Shown in pieces: positions 31,952 through 40,097 of a stretch of 64,000 bases of DNA; position 1 is the first letter of the stretch; every line of letters starts with the position of its first letter. A model generated the notes under the pieces. The model saw only the letters and a list, made by a program, of their open reading frames with translations, had not been told where the DNA came from and did not search any database. The stretch is from FEN-1191 sp036490715 (lineage in GTDB: Bacteria > Pseudomonadota > Gammaproteobacteria > Steroidobacterales > Steroidobacteraceae), in contig DASXDL010000044.1 of NCBI GenBank assembly GCA_036490715.1, positions 1-64,000 of the forward strand, in the 5' to 3' direction. Both the position numbers and the translations under genes were made by a program.

Positions 31952-33163
31952 CTAGTCCAGCAGCAGCGCGTAGCGGCGACAGTGTTCAAGATACGCTGCC
32001 TCGTGGCTGACCATGAGGTCAACCACGCTGCTCCATAGCCACGACGGCGCATCCAGTCGCTTGGAGCGATTGCGATTCAGTGTACGTCGCCAACGGCTGC
32101 GCGCGGCGCTGGTCATCTGGCGCGCGTGTGCGGTACCGACCACAGCCGCCAAGTAGCGCGCTGCCATCACCGCCTCCTGCCGCGTCAATTGGTCGATCTC
32201 GAGCTTGAGGTCTTGCGGCATCAGCTCGCGAATGAATGCGGATCGTCCCATGAATTTGACCGGCAGCATCCGCTCGCCCAAATAAGGCGACAGTGCCCGA
32301 GCCCCTTGCACCACGCGCTGGCCGTGATCGCGCGGCATCGGGCTGCGCGCAAAACGGGGTGCCGCCGCCGCCACGGCTTCCTTGATGTCGATGAGGCAGA
32401 AATCCTGCGGTTTAGATGCCTTGCCGATTCCCAGCAGCACCGCGTAACGCAGACGTCCCAGCGAACTGCAGCCCTTCATCCAGTAGGCCGCATCGAGCAC
32501 CTGTATCTTGGCGCCGCTCTTACGCGATCTCAGCGACGTGACCAGGGCACGCACGGCCGGTTCACCAAACAGCTGCCTGATTTCCTTCTTTTCGGGTTTC
32601 GAAAGCGGCCAGAAGCGCTCGCCCAGAGGAATCGTGGGAGTGACATCCTCGATGCGTTCGCGGGCTAGGTGCTTCCAGGTCCGATTCATCGCCTGTTTCA
32701 TCACGATGCGGACCGACTCGGGCTTGGGCCCGAGAGCGGCGGCGGAACGGCGATGCGACAGCGCCTGCTGATATCCGGCCATCATTTGCTCGAGCATGTT
32801 GGCGGTGGTCAGGCCCGGCAGGTCTGAGCCGCGCGCCGCGGTGGCCAAAGACAGCGCCAGTCGGATCAGATCGTGCGCCGGATTGCCGATCACGCTCTGA
32901 TCCAGGTCTCGAATTTGAACTTCAACCTGCCCGTCGGCGTTTGCCACCGGCCCCAGATTGCCCAGGTGGCAGTCGCCGCATATCCACACGGCGGGACCTT
33001 TGGGAATGCCGCGAGCGCCGCGCTGCTGCAGCCATTGATAGAATTTCAGTGTATTGCCTCGAACATAGGCATGCGCGGAACGAGCCATTTTCAGCGATTG
33101 CCGGGCGCTCAACGCCGCGCGCCTCGCTTCAGGCGAAATCAAATCAACGGCAATGGCACTCAT
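31952..33163 (-). CDS. DUF2252 family protein
   Basis: 403-residue protein of the DUF2252 family. The kinase-like block WICGDCHLGNLGPVANADG...IRDLDQSVIGNPAHDLIRLALSL resembles the HxxN and metal-binding Asp of aminoglycoside-phosphotransferase-like folds. Function is unknown. The ATG at 33163 has AGGATAAG 8 bases upstream; an upstream in-frame start at 33235 would add 24 unconserved residues. It converges on the cupredoxin gene and is divergent from glgX. Confidence 0.88.
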   Translation of the reverse strand: MSAIAVDLISPEARRAALSARQSLKMARSAHAYVRGNTLKFYQWLQQRGARGIPKGPAVWICGDCHLGNLGPVANADGQVEVQIRDLDQSVIGNPAHDLIRLALSLATAARGSDLPGLTTANMLEQMMAGYQQALSHRRSAAALGPKPESVRIVMKQAMNRTWKHLARERIEDVTPTIPLGERFWPLSKPEKKEIRQLFGEPAVRALVTSLRSRKSGAKIQVLDAAYWMKGCSSLGRLRYAVLLGIGKASKPQDFCLIDIKEAVAAAAPRFARSPMPRDHGQRVVQGARALSPYLGERMLPVKFMGRSAFIRELMPQDLKLEIDQLTRQEAVMAARYLAAVVGTAHARQMTSAARSRWRRTLNRNRSKRLDAPSWLWSSVVDLMVSHEAAYLEHCRRYALLLD

Positions 33164-33304
33164 CGTCGGCTTATCCTGACATAGGGTCGCGCATGCGTCG
33201 AAGGCGCCTCGCTTGAGCACGTGTCGTCCAGACACTGACAGCGAGTTCGGCCGTGCGGGATTTCGTAGCTGTTATCGTGGCCATGATGGGTAGCGAGAAC
33301 ACGC

Positions 33305-35431
33305 GTGTCATCATCTAGCAGCGCCAGGGTCAAGGAGGGCACCTCGATGGCGCACGGCGCGCTATGGGATGGCAAAGGCACCAACTTCACACTGTTTTCC
33401 GCGCATGCCACCAAGGTTGAGGTATGCCTGTTCGATTCAGCGGGAGTCCGCGAACTCGAACGATTGGTGCTGCCTGAATATACCGACGAGATCTGGCACG
33501 GCTACGTTCCGGACGTCGGCCCCAGCGACGTCTACGGCTTTCGGGTGCACGGTCCGTATGAGCCGCAGGCCGGACATCGGTTTAATCCCAACAAGCTGCT
33601 GCTCGACCCCTATGCCCGTGCCCACATCGGCGAGCTGAAATGGGATCCGGCCTGTTTCGGCTACACCATCGGTGCCGAGGACGACGATCTGACCTATGAC
33701 GAACGCGACAGCGCGCCGTTCATGCCCAAATGCGTGGTCGTCGACCCCAACTTCGATTGGAAAGGGCAGCCGCGCTCGCGCGGCATTGCTTGGGACCAGA
33801 CCATCATCTACGAAGCGCACGTGCGCGGCTTTACCAAACTGCATCCTCGAGTGCCGCCAAAACAGCGCGGCACCTATGCCGGTATGGGAACTAAGGAGGT
33901 TGTCGACTACGTCCGCTCGCTCGGCGTGACCTCGATCGAACTGCTGCCGATCCACGCCTTCATCAATGACAGCTACCTGCTGGAAAAGAGCCTCACCAAC
34001 TACTGGGGCTACAACAGCATTGGCTTCTTCGCGCCGGACCCGCGTTATGCATCGGAACCGGAGCAGTGCCTGCGGGAATTCAAGGAAATGGTGGCGCGCT
34101 TCCACGACGCTGGCCTCGAGGTGATATTGGACGTGGTCTACAACCACACTGCCGAAGGCAACGAGCGCGGTCCGACGCTGTCGTTCAAGGGCATCGACAA
34201 CGTCTCGTATTACCGGCTGCTGCCGGACAACAAGCGTTATTACATCAACGATACCGGCACCGGCAACACGGTGAACCTATCGCATCCGGCCGTGATCCAG
34301 ATGGTGACCGACAGTCTGCGCTACTGGGTGAACGAGTTGCACGTGGATGGCTTTCGTTTCGACCTGGGTACGATTCTGGCGCGCGAGCCCAACGGCTTCG
34401 ACAATCAAAGTGGATTTCTCAAAGCCTGCCATCAGGATCCCGTCCTGCGATCGGTCAAACTGATCGCCGAACCCTGGGACTGCGGGCCGGGCGGCTATCA
34501 GGTCGGGGGCTTCCCGCCGGGTTGGGCCGAGTGGAACGATCGCTATCGGGACGTGGTGCGCGACTTCTGGAAAGGCGCGGCTCCCGCCAGTGCGATCGCG
34601 CAGCGCCTGTGCGCGTCGGCCGACGTGTTCAATCATCTGGGCCGCCGCCCATCCTCGTGCGTGAACTTCATCACCGCGCACGACGGCTTCACGCTCAACG
34701 ACCTGGTGTCATACAACGACAAGCACAACGACGCCAATGGCGAGGACAATCGTGACGGCAGCAACGACAACCGCTCGTGGAATTGCGGCGTGGAGGGGCC
34801 AACGCCTGATCCTGCCATCAATGCGCTGCGCGAGCGACAGATCCGCAACATGCTTTCGACCCTACTGCTGTCGCAAGGCACGCCGATGCTGCTCGCCGGC
34901 GATGAATTCGGGCGCACGCAGCTGGGCAATAACAACGCCTATTGCCAGGACAACGAGATCAGCTGGCTCGACTGGGATCTTGCCGACAAGGGCAAATCAC
35001 TTGTGGCGCTGGTGCAGAAACTGACCAGGCTGCGTCACAAGTACGCGATTCTGCGACGCAACCGGTTCCTCACTGGCGCCTACGATGAGGAACTCGAGGT
35101 CAAGGATCTGACCTGGATCAACGCCTCGGGCGCCGAGATGCGCAGTGAAGATTGGGGCGACACCAACATGCACTGCTTCGGAATGCTGATGGATGGGCGC
35201 GCACGACCCACCGGCGTACGTCAGCGCGGCACCGAAGCCACGATGTTGTTGGTGTTGAACGCGCACCACGACCTGGTGCAATTCACGCTGCCGTCCTCGC
35301 CCGGGGGCGAGACTTGGAGTGTGGTCCTGGACACCAATATTCCCGATACACAGACCAGCGAGTCGGTCGCCACCGGCCGGCAGTACGCCGTGACCGGCCG
35401 CTCGTTACTGCTGTTCGCCCTCAGCGAGTAG
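33305..35431 (+). CDS. glgX: glycogen debranching enzyme
   Basis: 708-residue GlgX-type isoamylase (GH13), hydrolysing alpha-1,6 branches of phosphorylase-limited glycogen. It has an N-terminal CBM48-like domain (LWDGKGTNFTLFSAHATKVEVCLFD). The GH13 catalytic residues lie in DGFRFDLG (Asp, about 355), IAEPWDCG (Glu, about 390) and FITAHDGFTLND (Asp, about 459). The GTG at 33305 is chosen because ARVKEGTS aligns with the V.EG segment before the WDG of other GlgX proteins, although an internal ATG at 33347 has a better GGAGGG site. No other glycogen genes adjoin it. Confidence 0.95.
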   Translation: MSSSSSARVKEGTSMAHGALWDGKGTNFTLFSAHATKVEVCLFDSAGVRELERLVLPEYTDEIWHGYVPDVGPSDVYGFRVHGPYEPQAGHRFNPNKLLLDPYARAHIGELKWDPACFGYTIGAEDDDLTYDERDSAPFMPKCVVVDPNFDWKGQPRSRGIAWDQTIIYEAHVRGFTKLHPRVPPKQRGTYAGMGTKEVVDYVRSLGVTSIELLPIHAFINDSYLLEKSLTNYWGYNSIGFFAPDPRYASEPEQCLREFKEMVARFHDAGLEVILDVVYNHTAEGNERGPTLSFKGIDNVSYYRLLPDNKRYYINDTGTGNTVNLSHPAVIQMVTDSLRYWVNELHVDGFRFDLGTILAREPNGFDNQSGFLKACHQDPVLRSVKLIAEPWDCGPGGYQVGGFPPGWAEWNDRYRDVVRDFWKGAAPASAIAQRLCASADVFNHLGRRPSSCVNFITAHDGFTLNDLVSYNDKHNDANGEDNRDGSNDNRSWNCGVEGPTPDPAINALRERQIRNMLSTLLLSQGTPMLLAGDEFGRTQLGNNNAYCQDNEISWLDWDLADKGKSLVALVQKLTRLRHKYAILRRNRFLTGAYDEELEVKDLTWINASGAEMRSEDWGDTNMHCFGMLMDGRARPTGVRQRGTEATMLLVLNAHHDLVQFTLPSSPGGETWSVVLDTNIPDTQTSESVATGRQYAVTGRSLLLFALSE

Positions 35432-35468
35432 GGCGACCTTCGGCTTGGCAGGCAGCAGCGTCCTGCGG

Positions 35469-36101
35469 CTAGTGAATGAGCTCGTTTTTAAGGGCGTAGG
35501 TCGTGATATCGGCGTTACTGCTGAAATGCATCTTCTCGAGGATTCTGCTGCGATAGGTGCTCACGGTCTTCACCGACAGGCACAGCTCATCACCGATGCA
35601 GGAGACCGATTGGCCGCCGGCAATCTTGTAGAACACCTGGAACTCGCGCTCCGTGAGACAGGCGTGCGCGGGTTGCTCGGGCGCGGCGTCAAAGCCGGCG
35701 GCCAGCAGTTCTGACAGCTTCGCACCGACGTAGCGACGTCCCGAGGACACCGTGCGAATGGCGGCCAGCAGCTCCGGCGGTGCGCATTCCTTCGCCAGGT
35801 AGCCACTGGCGCCGGCGCGTAGCACATTCAGCGCGTACAGCCGCTCGGACAGTCCACTCAGGACCAGCACCTTGGTCTCGGGATAGCTGCTGGTGACGTT
35901 GCGAAGAATGTCCAGCCCGTTGCGGTCGGGCATGTTGATGTCGAGCAACAGCAGGTTCCAGCCACCGGACCTCAATTTGTTGAGCGTCTCATTGCCGGAG
36001 CTGGCCTCGCCGATCGCGGTGATGCTGGGGTCCTCGCCCAGGAGTTGGCGCAGGCCGGCACGTACCAGCGGATGATCATCGGCAATGAGTACTCGAATCA
36101 T
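35469..36101 (-). CDS. NarL/FixJ-type response regulator
   Basis: 210-residue response regulator. Receiver domain with acidic pair ADDH, phospho-acceptor Asp54 (LLLLDINMPDRNG) and Lys104 (GYLAKECA). LuxR-type HTH at about 143-200 (LTEREFQVFYKIAGGQSVSCIGDELCLSVKTVSTYRSRILEKM). No sensor kinase is nearby, so it is an orphan here. The ATG at 36101 has GGAG 8 bases before it; a GTG three codons upstream is the alternative. It converges on glgX. Confidence 0.93.
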   Translation of the reverse strand: MIRVLIADDHPLVRAGLRQLLGEDPSITAIGEASSGNETLNKLRSGGWNLLLLDINMPDRNGLDILRNVTSSYPETKVLVLSGLSERLYALNVLRAGASGYLAKECAPPELLAAIRTVSSGRRYVGAKLSELLAAGFDAAPEQPAHACLTEREFQVFYKIAGGQSVSCIGDELCLSVKTVSTYRSRILEKMHFSSNADITTYALKNELIH

Positions 36102-36235
36102 GGGGTCCACTCCGTGTCAGGATGTCTCGCGCCAAGCGGCGCCTTAGCACCCGGTATAGCAGGGTCGTGGCTGCTCCGAGGCGCGCCCCGACGTAGGCGT
36201 CGGATGACACAGGCGCTGGCGGTATCCGTGGGTCG

Positions 36236-36877
36236 CTACTTCACCCACACACTGGCGAGCCACGGTTGCTGCTCGCGCGGCAATCCTTCGGGCCGGAAAT
36301 AGTGTTCCCGCTCGACAAAAGCGGCGCGCGTCAAGTAGCCCTGCCAGCCCGCCAGATCGTGGAAGGCGCCGTAGCGGCCGCGATTCCAGCCTTCATCGTT
36401 GTCGCCACGCGGATTGGAGCTGAACAGCACGCCGCCCGGTTTGAGCGTGGCGCGCAGCTCCGACAGCACCCGCGGCAGCTCGCAACCGGGCACGTGGAAG
36501 AGCGACGCATTGGCAAAGATGCCATCGAAATGCTGCGGCGGCAGCGCCAGCTGCAAAAAGTCCTGGTGCCACACCTCGCAGCCGCTGGCGATGCGCGCCA
36601 TCCGGACGAATTCCTCGGCGCCCTCCAATCCCACTGCGATATGCCCGCGGTCGCGGATCGCGCACAGATCGCGTCCGGGACCGCAGCCAAAATCCAGGAT
36701 TCGGTACGGCGCTGGCCCACGGATGTGTCGCAGCAGCGCATCGATGTTCTGGCTGACATCGTGATCCCAGGTACGCTCGCGAAACTGCTCGGCGCTGCGG
36801 TTGTAGTGACCGAGCGTCAACGCCGCGATTTGAGCCGGATCGTCCGGCTCGGACGTTTCATCGCTGGATTCAGCCAT
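36236..36877 (-). CDS. class I SAM-dependent methyltransferase
   Basis: 213-residue methyltransferase with motif I ILDFGCGPGRDL at about 60-71 and a post-I acidic segment VGLEGAEEF. The N-terminal SAEQFRERTWDHDVSQNIDALL and C-terminal FFRPEGLPREQQPWLASVWVK are typical of small stand-alone methyltransferases; the substrate is unknown. The ATG lies within an AT-rich patch shared with the divergent membrane-protein gene. Confidence 0.88.
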   Translation of the reverse strand: MAESSDETSEPDDPAQIAALTLGHYNRSAEQFRERTWDHDVSQNIDALLRHIRGPAPYRILDFGCGPGRDLCAIRDRGHIAVGLEGAEEFVRMARIASGCEVWHQDFLQLALPPQHFDGIFANASLFHVPGCELPRVLSELRATLKPGGVLFSSNPRGDNDEGWNRGRYGAFHDLAGWQGYLTRAAFVEREHYFRPEGLPREQQPWLASVWVK

Positions 36878-36892
36878 CGTTCTTTATAAATA

Positions 36893-36906
36893 TCATAAAG
36901 TTGTAG
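36893..36906. repeat. AT-rich 14-mer repeated at 67-80
   Basis: TCATAAAGTTGTAG here and TCATAAAGTTATAG at 67-80 match in 13 of 14 positions in an otherwise GC-rich sequence. Both sit in short gaps 22-49 bases before plus-strand starts (36928 and 130). They could be promoter or regulator sites, or chance. Confidence 0.3.
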
Positions 36907-36927
36907 CTGCTACCAAGAACTGGCCTG

Positions 36928-37533
36928 ATGAGGCTGACGCCGCCTCTTGCGCCATTGCATACTGAAGCCCCGCCATGGATCGACCGAGTGAGCACCGAGC
37001 GCAGTCAATCCACCTCCGCGCAGCTCGCGCGCCGCACGCTGTTCGGATTTCTACTCACCTTCATTGCGGCGCGCACCGTGGTGTTCTTGATCATGGCGCA
37101 GCGTATGCCGAATCTCTATTTCTTCCTGCACGGTACCCACGTCCACCACCTTAACTACGGCATCTTCCTGCTGGCCGCGGTCGGTGCCTACCTGCTGTTC
37201 GCACTGCCCGTTGGCACGGCACTGCGCGTGACTGCGTTGGTCTACGGCATCGCGATGGCCCTGACGTTTGACGAGTTCGGGATGTGGCTGCATCTGGGCG
37301 GCAGCTATTGGCAGCGCGCCAGCGTCGATGCGATCGTGGTGGTGGCGGCGCTGCTGGGACTGATTGCCTATGCGCCTTCGTTCCGGCGCTTCGAGTCGCG
37401 GCACGTGATCGCATCGATCGCGCTGCTGGGCGCCGTGACGATCTTTGCGGTGGCCCTGTACGACGCCTCCAATCGCATCGGCCAGCTCGAGGGGCCGCGC
37501 TTGCGCGAGCTCGAGCAGGCGTCATCGCCCTAG
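36928..37533 (+). CDS. conserved polytopic membrane protein of unknown function
   Basis: 201-residue inner-membrane protein with five probable helices after a 35-residue polar N-terminus. Polar residues stand out: FLHGTHVHHLNYG in the loop after helix 1 and LTFDEFGMWLHLGGSYWQR between helices 3 and 4. Similar His/Asp/Glu patterns occur, as far as I recall, in uncharacterised actinobacterial membrane proteins, suggesting a conserved metal or catalytic site in the membrane. The ATG at 36928 may be replaced by a GTG at about 36988. Function unknown. Confidence 0.75.
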   Translation: MRLTPPLAPLHTEAPPWIDRVSTERSQSTSAQLARRTLFGFLLTFIAARTVVFLIMAQRMPNLYFFLHGTHVHHLNYGIFLLAAVGAYLLFALPVGTALRVTALVYGIAMALTFDEFGMWLHLGGSYWQRASVDAIVVVAALLGLIAYAPSFRRFESRHVIASIALLGAVTIFAVALYDASNRIGQLEGPRLRELEQASSP

Positions 37534-37616
37534 AGGCGCATTTCACTGGCAGTCGAGAGCCGCTGCAGTACGGTTGTATGCTCGCGCAGCAGCGCAGCTA
37601 CAGCGGAGGGGAGCGC

Positions 37617-38156
37617 ATGGCACTGGTCGGATTTGGTCAGCCCGACGACGGCATCATCCAGATGGCGTACGTGGTCGAGGACATTCACGCGTCCATGGCC
37701 GCCTGGGTCGACAAGCTCAAGGTGGGTCCGTGGTTCCTGCTCGATCGCTTCACCGGCGAGCAGCCGATGTATCGCGGCCAGCCGTCGCGCGCCGAGGTCA
37801 AGCTGGCGATGGCGTTTGCCGGCCACATGAACATCGAGCTGATTCAGCCCAGCAATGATGCGCCGTCGGTCTATCGCGAGGTGATTGAACGGCGCGGCTA
37901 TGGCTTTCATCACTGGGGCAAGGCCACGGCACAGTTCGATGCTGACCTGGCGAGCTACCGCTCGGCGGGACATGAGCTTGGGTTCATCTGCCGCGTGCCC
38001 AGCGGTGGCCGGGTGGCCTACCTGGACACTACCGCCGCCCTGGCCGGCTTCGTCGAACTGATCGAGCTCGGCGGCGCCTTCGAGTCGGTATTCAGTCGTT
38101 TCTATCGCGCCAGCATCGGCTGGGATGGCACCGAGCCGGTGCGCGCGTTCATCTGA
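37617..38156 (+). CDS. VOC family protein (glyoxalase-like)
   Basis: 179-residue vicinal-oxygen-chelate protein with two beta-alpha-beta-beta-beta modules: IIQMAYVVEDIHASMAAWVDKL at the start and AFAGHMNIELIQPSNDAPS in the middle, with HHWGKATAQFDADLASY opening the second module. His, Glu and a second His/Glu set could bind a divalent metal. The ATG at 37617 follows GGAGGGGAG. It stands just upstream of the HpnB-like gene (10-base gap), so the two may be co-transcribed. Substrate unknown. Confidence 0.88.
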   Translation: MALVGFGQPDDGIIQMAYVVEDIHASMAAWVDKLKVGPWFLLDRFTGEQPMYRGQPSRAEVKLAMAFAGHMNIELIQPSNDAPSVYREVIERRGYGFHHWGKATAQFDADLASYRSAGHELGFICRVPSGGRVAYLDTTAALAGFVELIELGGAFESVFSRFYRASIGWDGTEPVRAFI

Positions 38157-38166
38157 ACGGCGGTTG

Positions 38167-39306
38167 ATGCTGCCACTGATTGCGCTGCTGCCAGTCCTGA
38201 CCTGGCTGTACCTGCTGACCTGGCGCGGCGGATTCTGGCGCTCGACCCGCCAGCTGCTGCCGTGGTGCGCGGCCGACGCTGCGGCCGGCAGCGTGGTGGC
38301 AATTGTTCCGGCGCGCAACGAGGCCGACGTGATCGGCGCGGCCGTGGGCTCATTGCTGCAGCAGGATTTTCCTGCACGTCTGCACGTCATCGTGGTCGAT
38401 GACGGCAGCAGCGACGGCACTTCCGGCCGGGCACGCGAGGCGGCGCGCGCGCTCGACGCCCAGGACCGCCTCACGGTTATCGATGGTAAGCCGCCGCCTG
38501 CGGACTGGCGCGGCAAGCCCTGGGCGATGGCCCAGGGCGTTGTGGCCGCTGGCACGCTGGCGCCCGATTTTCTGCTGTTCACGGACGCTGACATTCAGCA
38601 TGCCCCGCGCGCACTGGCGCAGTTGGTGGGCAACGCCGAGCGAGGGCGCTGCGAGCTGCTGTCGTGCATGGTGCAGCTGCAGGCGCGCTCGCCGGCCGAG
38701 CGCTGGCTGATTCCCGCCTTCGTATTCTTCTTCTTCATGCTGTATCCGCCGGCCTGGGTTGGCTCGGCGCGCCGATCCACGGCGGCGGCCGCCGGCGGCT
38801 GCATGTTGATGCGACCGGCCGGCCTGGAGCGCATCGGTGGCCTGCAGGCCATTCGCTCGCAGATCATCGACGACTGTGCGCTGGCACGGGCACTGAAGGC
38901 CGCGGGCGGCAGCGTGTGGCTGGGCCTCACGCCGTGGTCGAGCAGCCTGCGCCCGTATGGCTCGGCCGCGGCCATCGGCCAGATGATCTCGCGTTCCGCC
39001 TTCAATCAGCTGCGGCACTCGTACCTGCTGCTGCTGGCGACGCTCGCGGGCCTGTTTCTGACCTATCTGCTGCCGCTGCTGCTGCTGTTCTCGGGCAATA
39101 CGCTGGCCGCTGCGCTGGCGGTCGTGGCGCTGAGCATGATGAGCCTGAGCTATCTGCCGATGGTGCGCTTCTATAAGGTGCCGGCCTGGTGGGCCGCGAC
39201 GCTGCCAGCGGTGGCGCTCTTCTATGCCGCGGCCAGCGTGCATTCGGCTTGGCAGTATGCCCGCGGTCGAGGCGGCCGCTGGAAGGGTCGCGCCCAGGAT
39301 GTCTAG
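38167..39306 (+). CDS. hpnB: HpnB-like membrane glycosyltransferase
   Basis: 379-residue GT2-type transferase with one N-terminal helix and about three C-terminal helices. The catalytic domain has AIVPARNEADVIGAAVGSLL, VIVVDDGSSDGTS, and the DxD-like FLLFTDADIQHAP. WRGKPWAMAQG, STAAAAGGCMLMRPAGLERIGG and IIDDCALARALK match the hopene-associated HpnB family. The family sits in hopanoid operons, but no shc or other hpn genes are in this window, so its link to hopanoids here is inference. Confidence 0.85.
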   Translation: MLPLIALLPVLTWLYLLTWRGGFWRSTRQLLPWCAADAAAGSVVAIVPARNEADVIGAAVGSLLQQDFPARLHVIVVDDGSSDGTSGRAREAARALDAQDRLTVIDGKPPPADWRGKPWAMAQGVVAAGTLAPDFLLFTDADIQHAPRALAQLVGNAERGRCELLSCMVQLQARSPAERWLIPAFVFFFFMLYPPAWVGSARRSTAAAAGGCMLMRPAGLERIGGLQAIRSQIIDDCALARALKAAGGSVWLGLTPWSSSLRPYGSAAAIGQMISRSAFNQLRHSYLLLLATLAGLFLTYLLPLLLLFSGNTLAAALAVVALSMMSLSYLPMVRFYKVPAWWAATLPAVALFYAAASVHSAWQYARGRGGRWKGRAQDV

Positions 39307-39326
39307 GCACGCTGCCAGGGTGCCGG

Positions 39327-39737
39327 TCAGGTCGGGGGTGGTTGCGCTTCGAACTTCGGCAGCGACGCATCCAGGCAGGCCCAGCTGGGGGCTTGCCCCA
39401 CCCAGATGCTGGCAAGCGGCTTTGCCAGTTCCGGATCATCGAGCGTGCCGGCGCGCACGAAGATCAGATGGGGTCGCGCTTCGGATTCGCTGAACAGGTG
39501 CACGCCGCACACCGGACAGAAGCGCCGGTGCATGGTATTGCCGCTGTCGGCGACGCTGGCATAGTCGCGCAGCTCGCCGTCAATGCGGACCGCGGCACGC
39601 CGGAAGCACACGTTCACGGTCGCGCTGCCGGCACCGATGCGCTGGCACAGGCGGCACCAGCAGGTGCGGCTGGTGAGCGGCTCGGCGTCGATCTGGTAGT
39701 GCACCGCACGACAAAGACAAGTCCCGGTTATGGTCAC
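39327..39737 (-). CDS. GFA (glutathione-dependent formaldehyde-activating/CENP-V) family protein
   Basis: 136-residue zinc protein of the GFA/CENP-V family. Zinc ligands follow the pattern GTCLCRAVHY (CxC), then TCWCRLCQR (CxxC) and FCPVCGVHLF (CxxC). The founding member was linked to formaldehyde-glutathione adduct formation, a claim since questioned, so the name should not be read as a function. It is divergent from the small lipoprotein gene. Confidence 0.9.
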   Translation of the reverse strand: MTITGTCLCRAVHYQIDAEPLTSRTCWCRLCQRIGAGSATVNVCFRRAAVRIDGELRDYASVADSGNTMHRRFCPVCGVHLFSESEARPHLIFVRAGTLDDPELAKPLASIWVGQAPSWACLDASLPKFEAQPPPT

Positions 39738-39778
39738 GGTCGGCCCGCTAGGCTGCGGATCGGCACCATTCCACGGTC

Positions 39779-39790
39779 GGAGTAGAATAG
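39779..39790 (+). promoter_or_regulatory. GGAGTAGAATAG box, candidate -10 (TAGAAT)
   Basis: Identical 12-mer to 60139-60150. TAGAAT fits a sigma-70 -10 and lies 36 bases before the lipoprotein ATG. No convincing -35 is seen. Confidence 0.35.
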
Positions 39791-39824
39791 AAAGTCGACC
39801 CGTGGATTTCGGTTGGAGATTGCC

Positions 39825-40097
39825 ATGACCACACCATACCGGCTTCTAGCGACCTTGTTGACTGTGTTGGCACTGGGCGCCTGCGCCAGCGCACCGCCGC
39901 GGGCTGCGACCGTTAAGCCGGCGGCCGCGCAATCTGTCTACGTCACCGGCTCGCGTCTGGCCACGCCGGTGGATCCTCGCACCGGCGCGCCGGAAACCGC
40001 AACGCCGATCCAGAGCGTCAGCCTCAATGACGTGAAGAGCACCGGCCAGGATAATCCCGGTCAGGCGCTGCGTATGCTGCTGCCAATCGTTCATTGA
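39825..40097 (+). CDS. small lipoprotein with TonB-plug-like sequence
   Basis: 90-residue lipoprotein: signal peptide with lipobox LALGAC, Cys about 19. The mature part, SVYVTGSRLATPVDPRTG...TPIQSVSLNDVKSTGQDNPGQALRML, resembles the VTGSR...PV.V.....I..TG..N..EALR pattern at the start of a TonB-receptor plug domain, but is cut off after it. TTGGAGAT precedes the ATG. Its 3' end overlaps the convergent DUF4010 gene by 7 bases. It may be a peptidoglycan or outer-membrane associated protein; function unknown. Confidence 0.65.
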   Translation: MTTPYRLLATLLTVLALGACASAPPRAATVKPAAAQSVYVTGSRLATPVDPRTGAPETATPIQSVSLNDVKSTGQDNPGQALRMLLPIVH

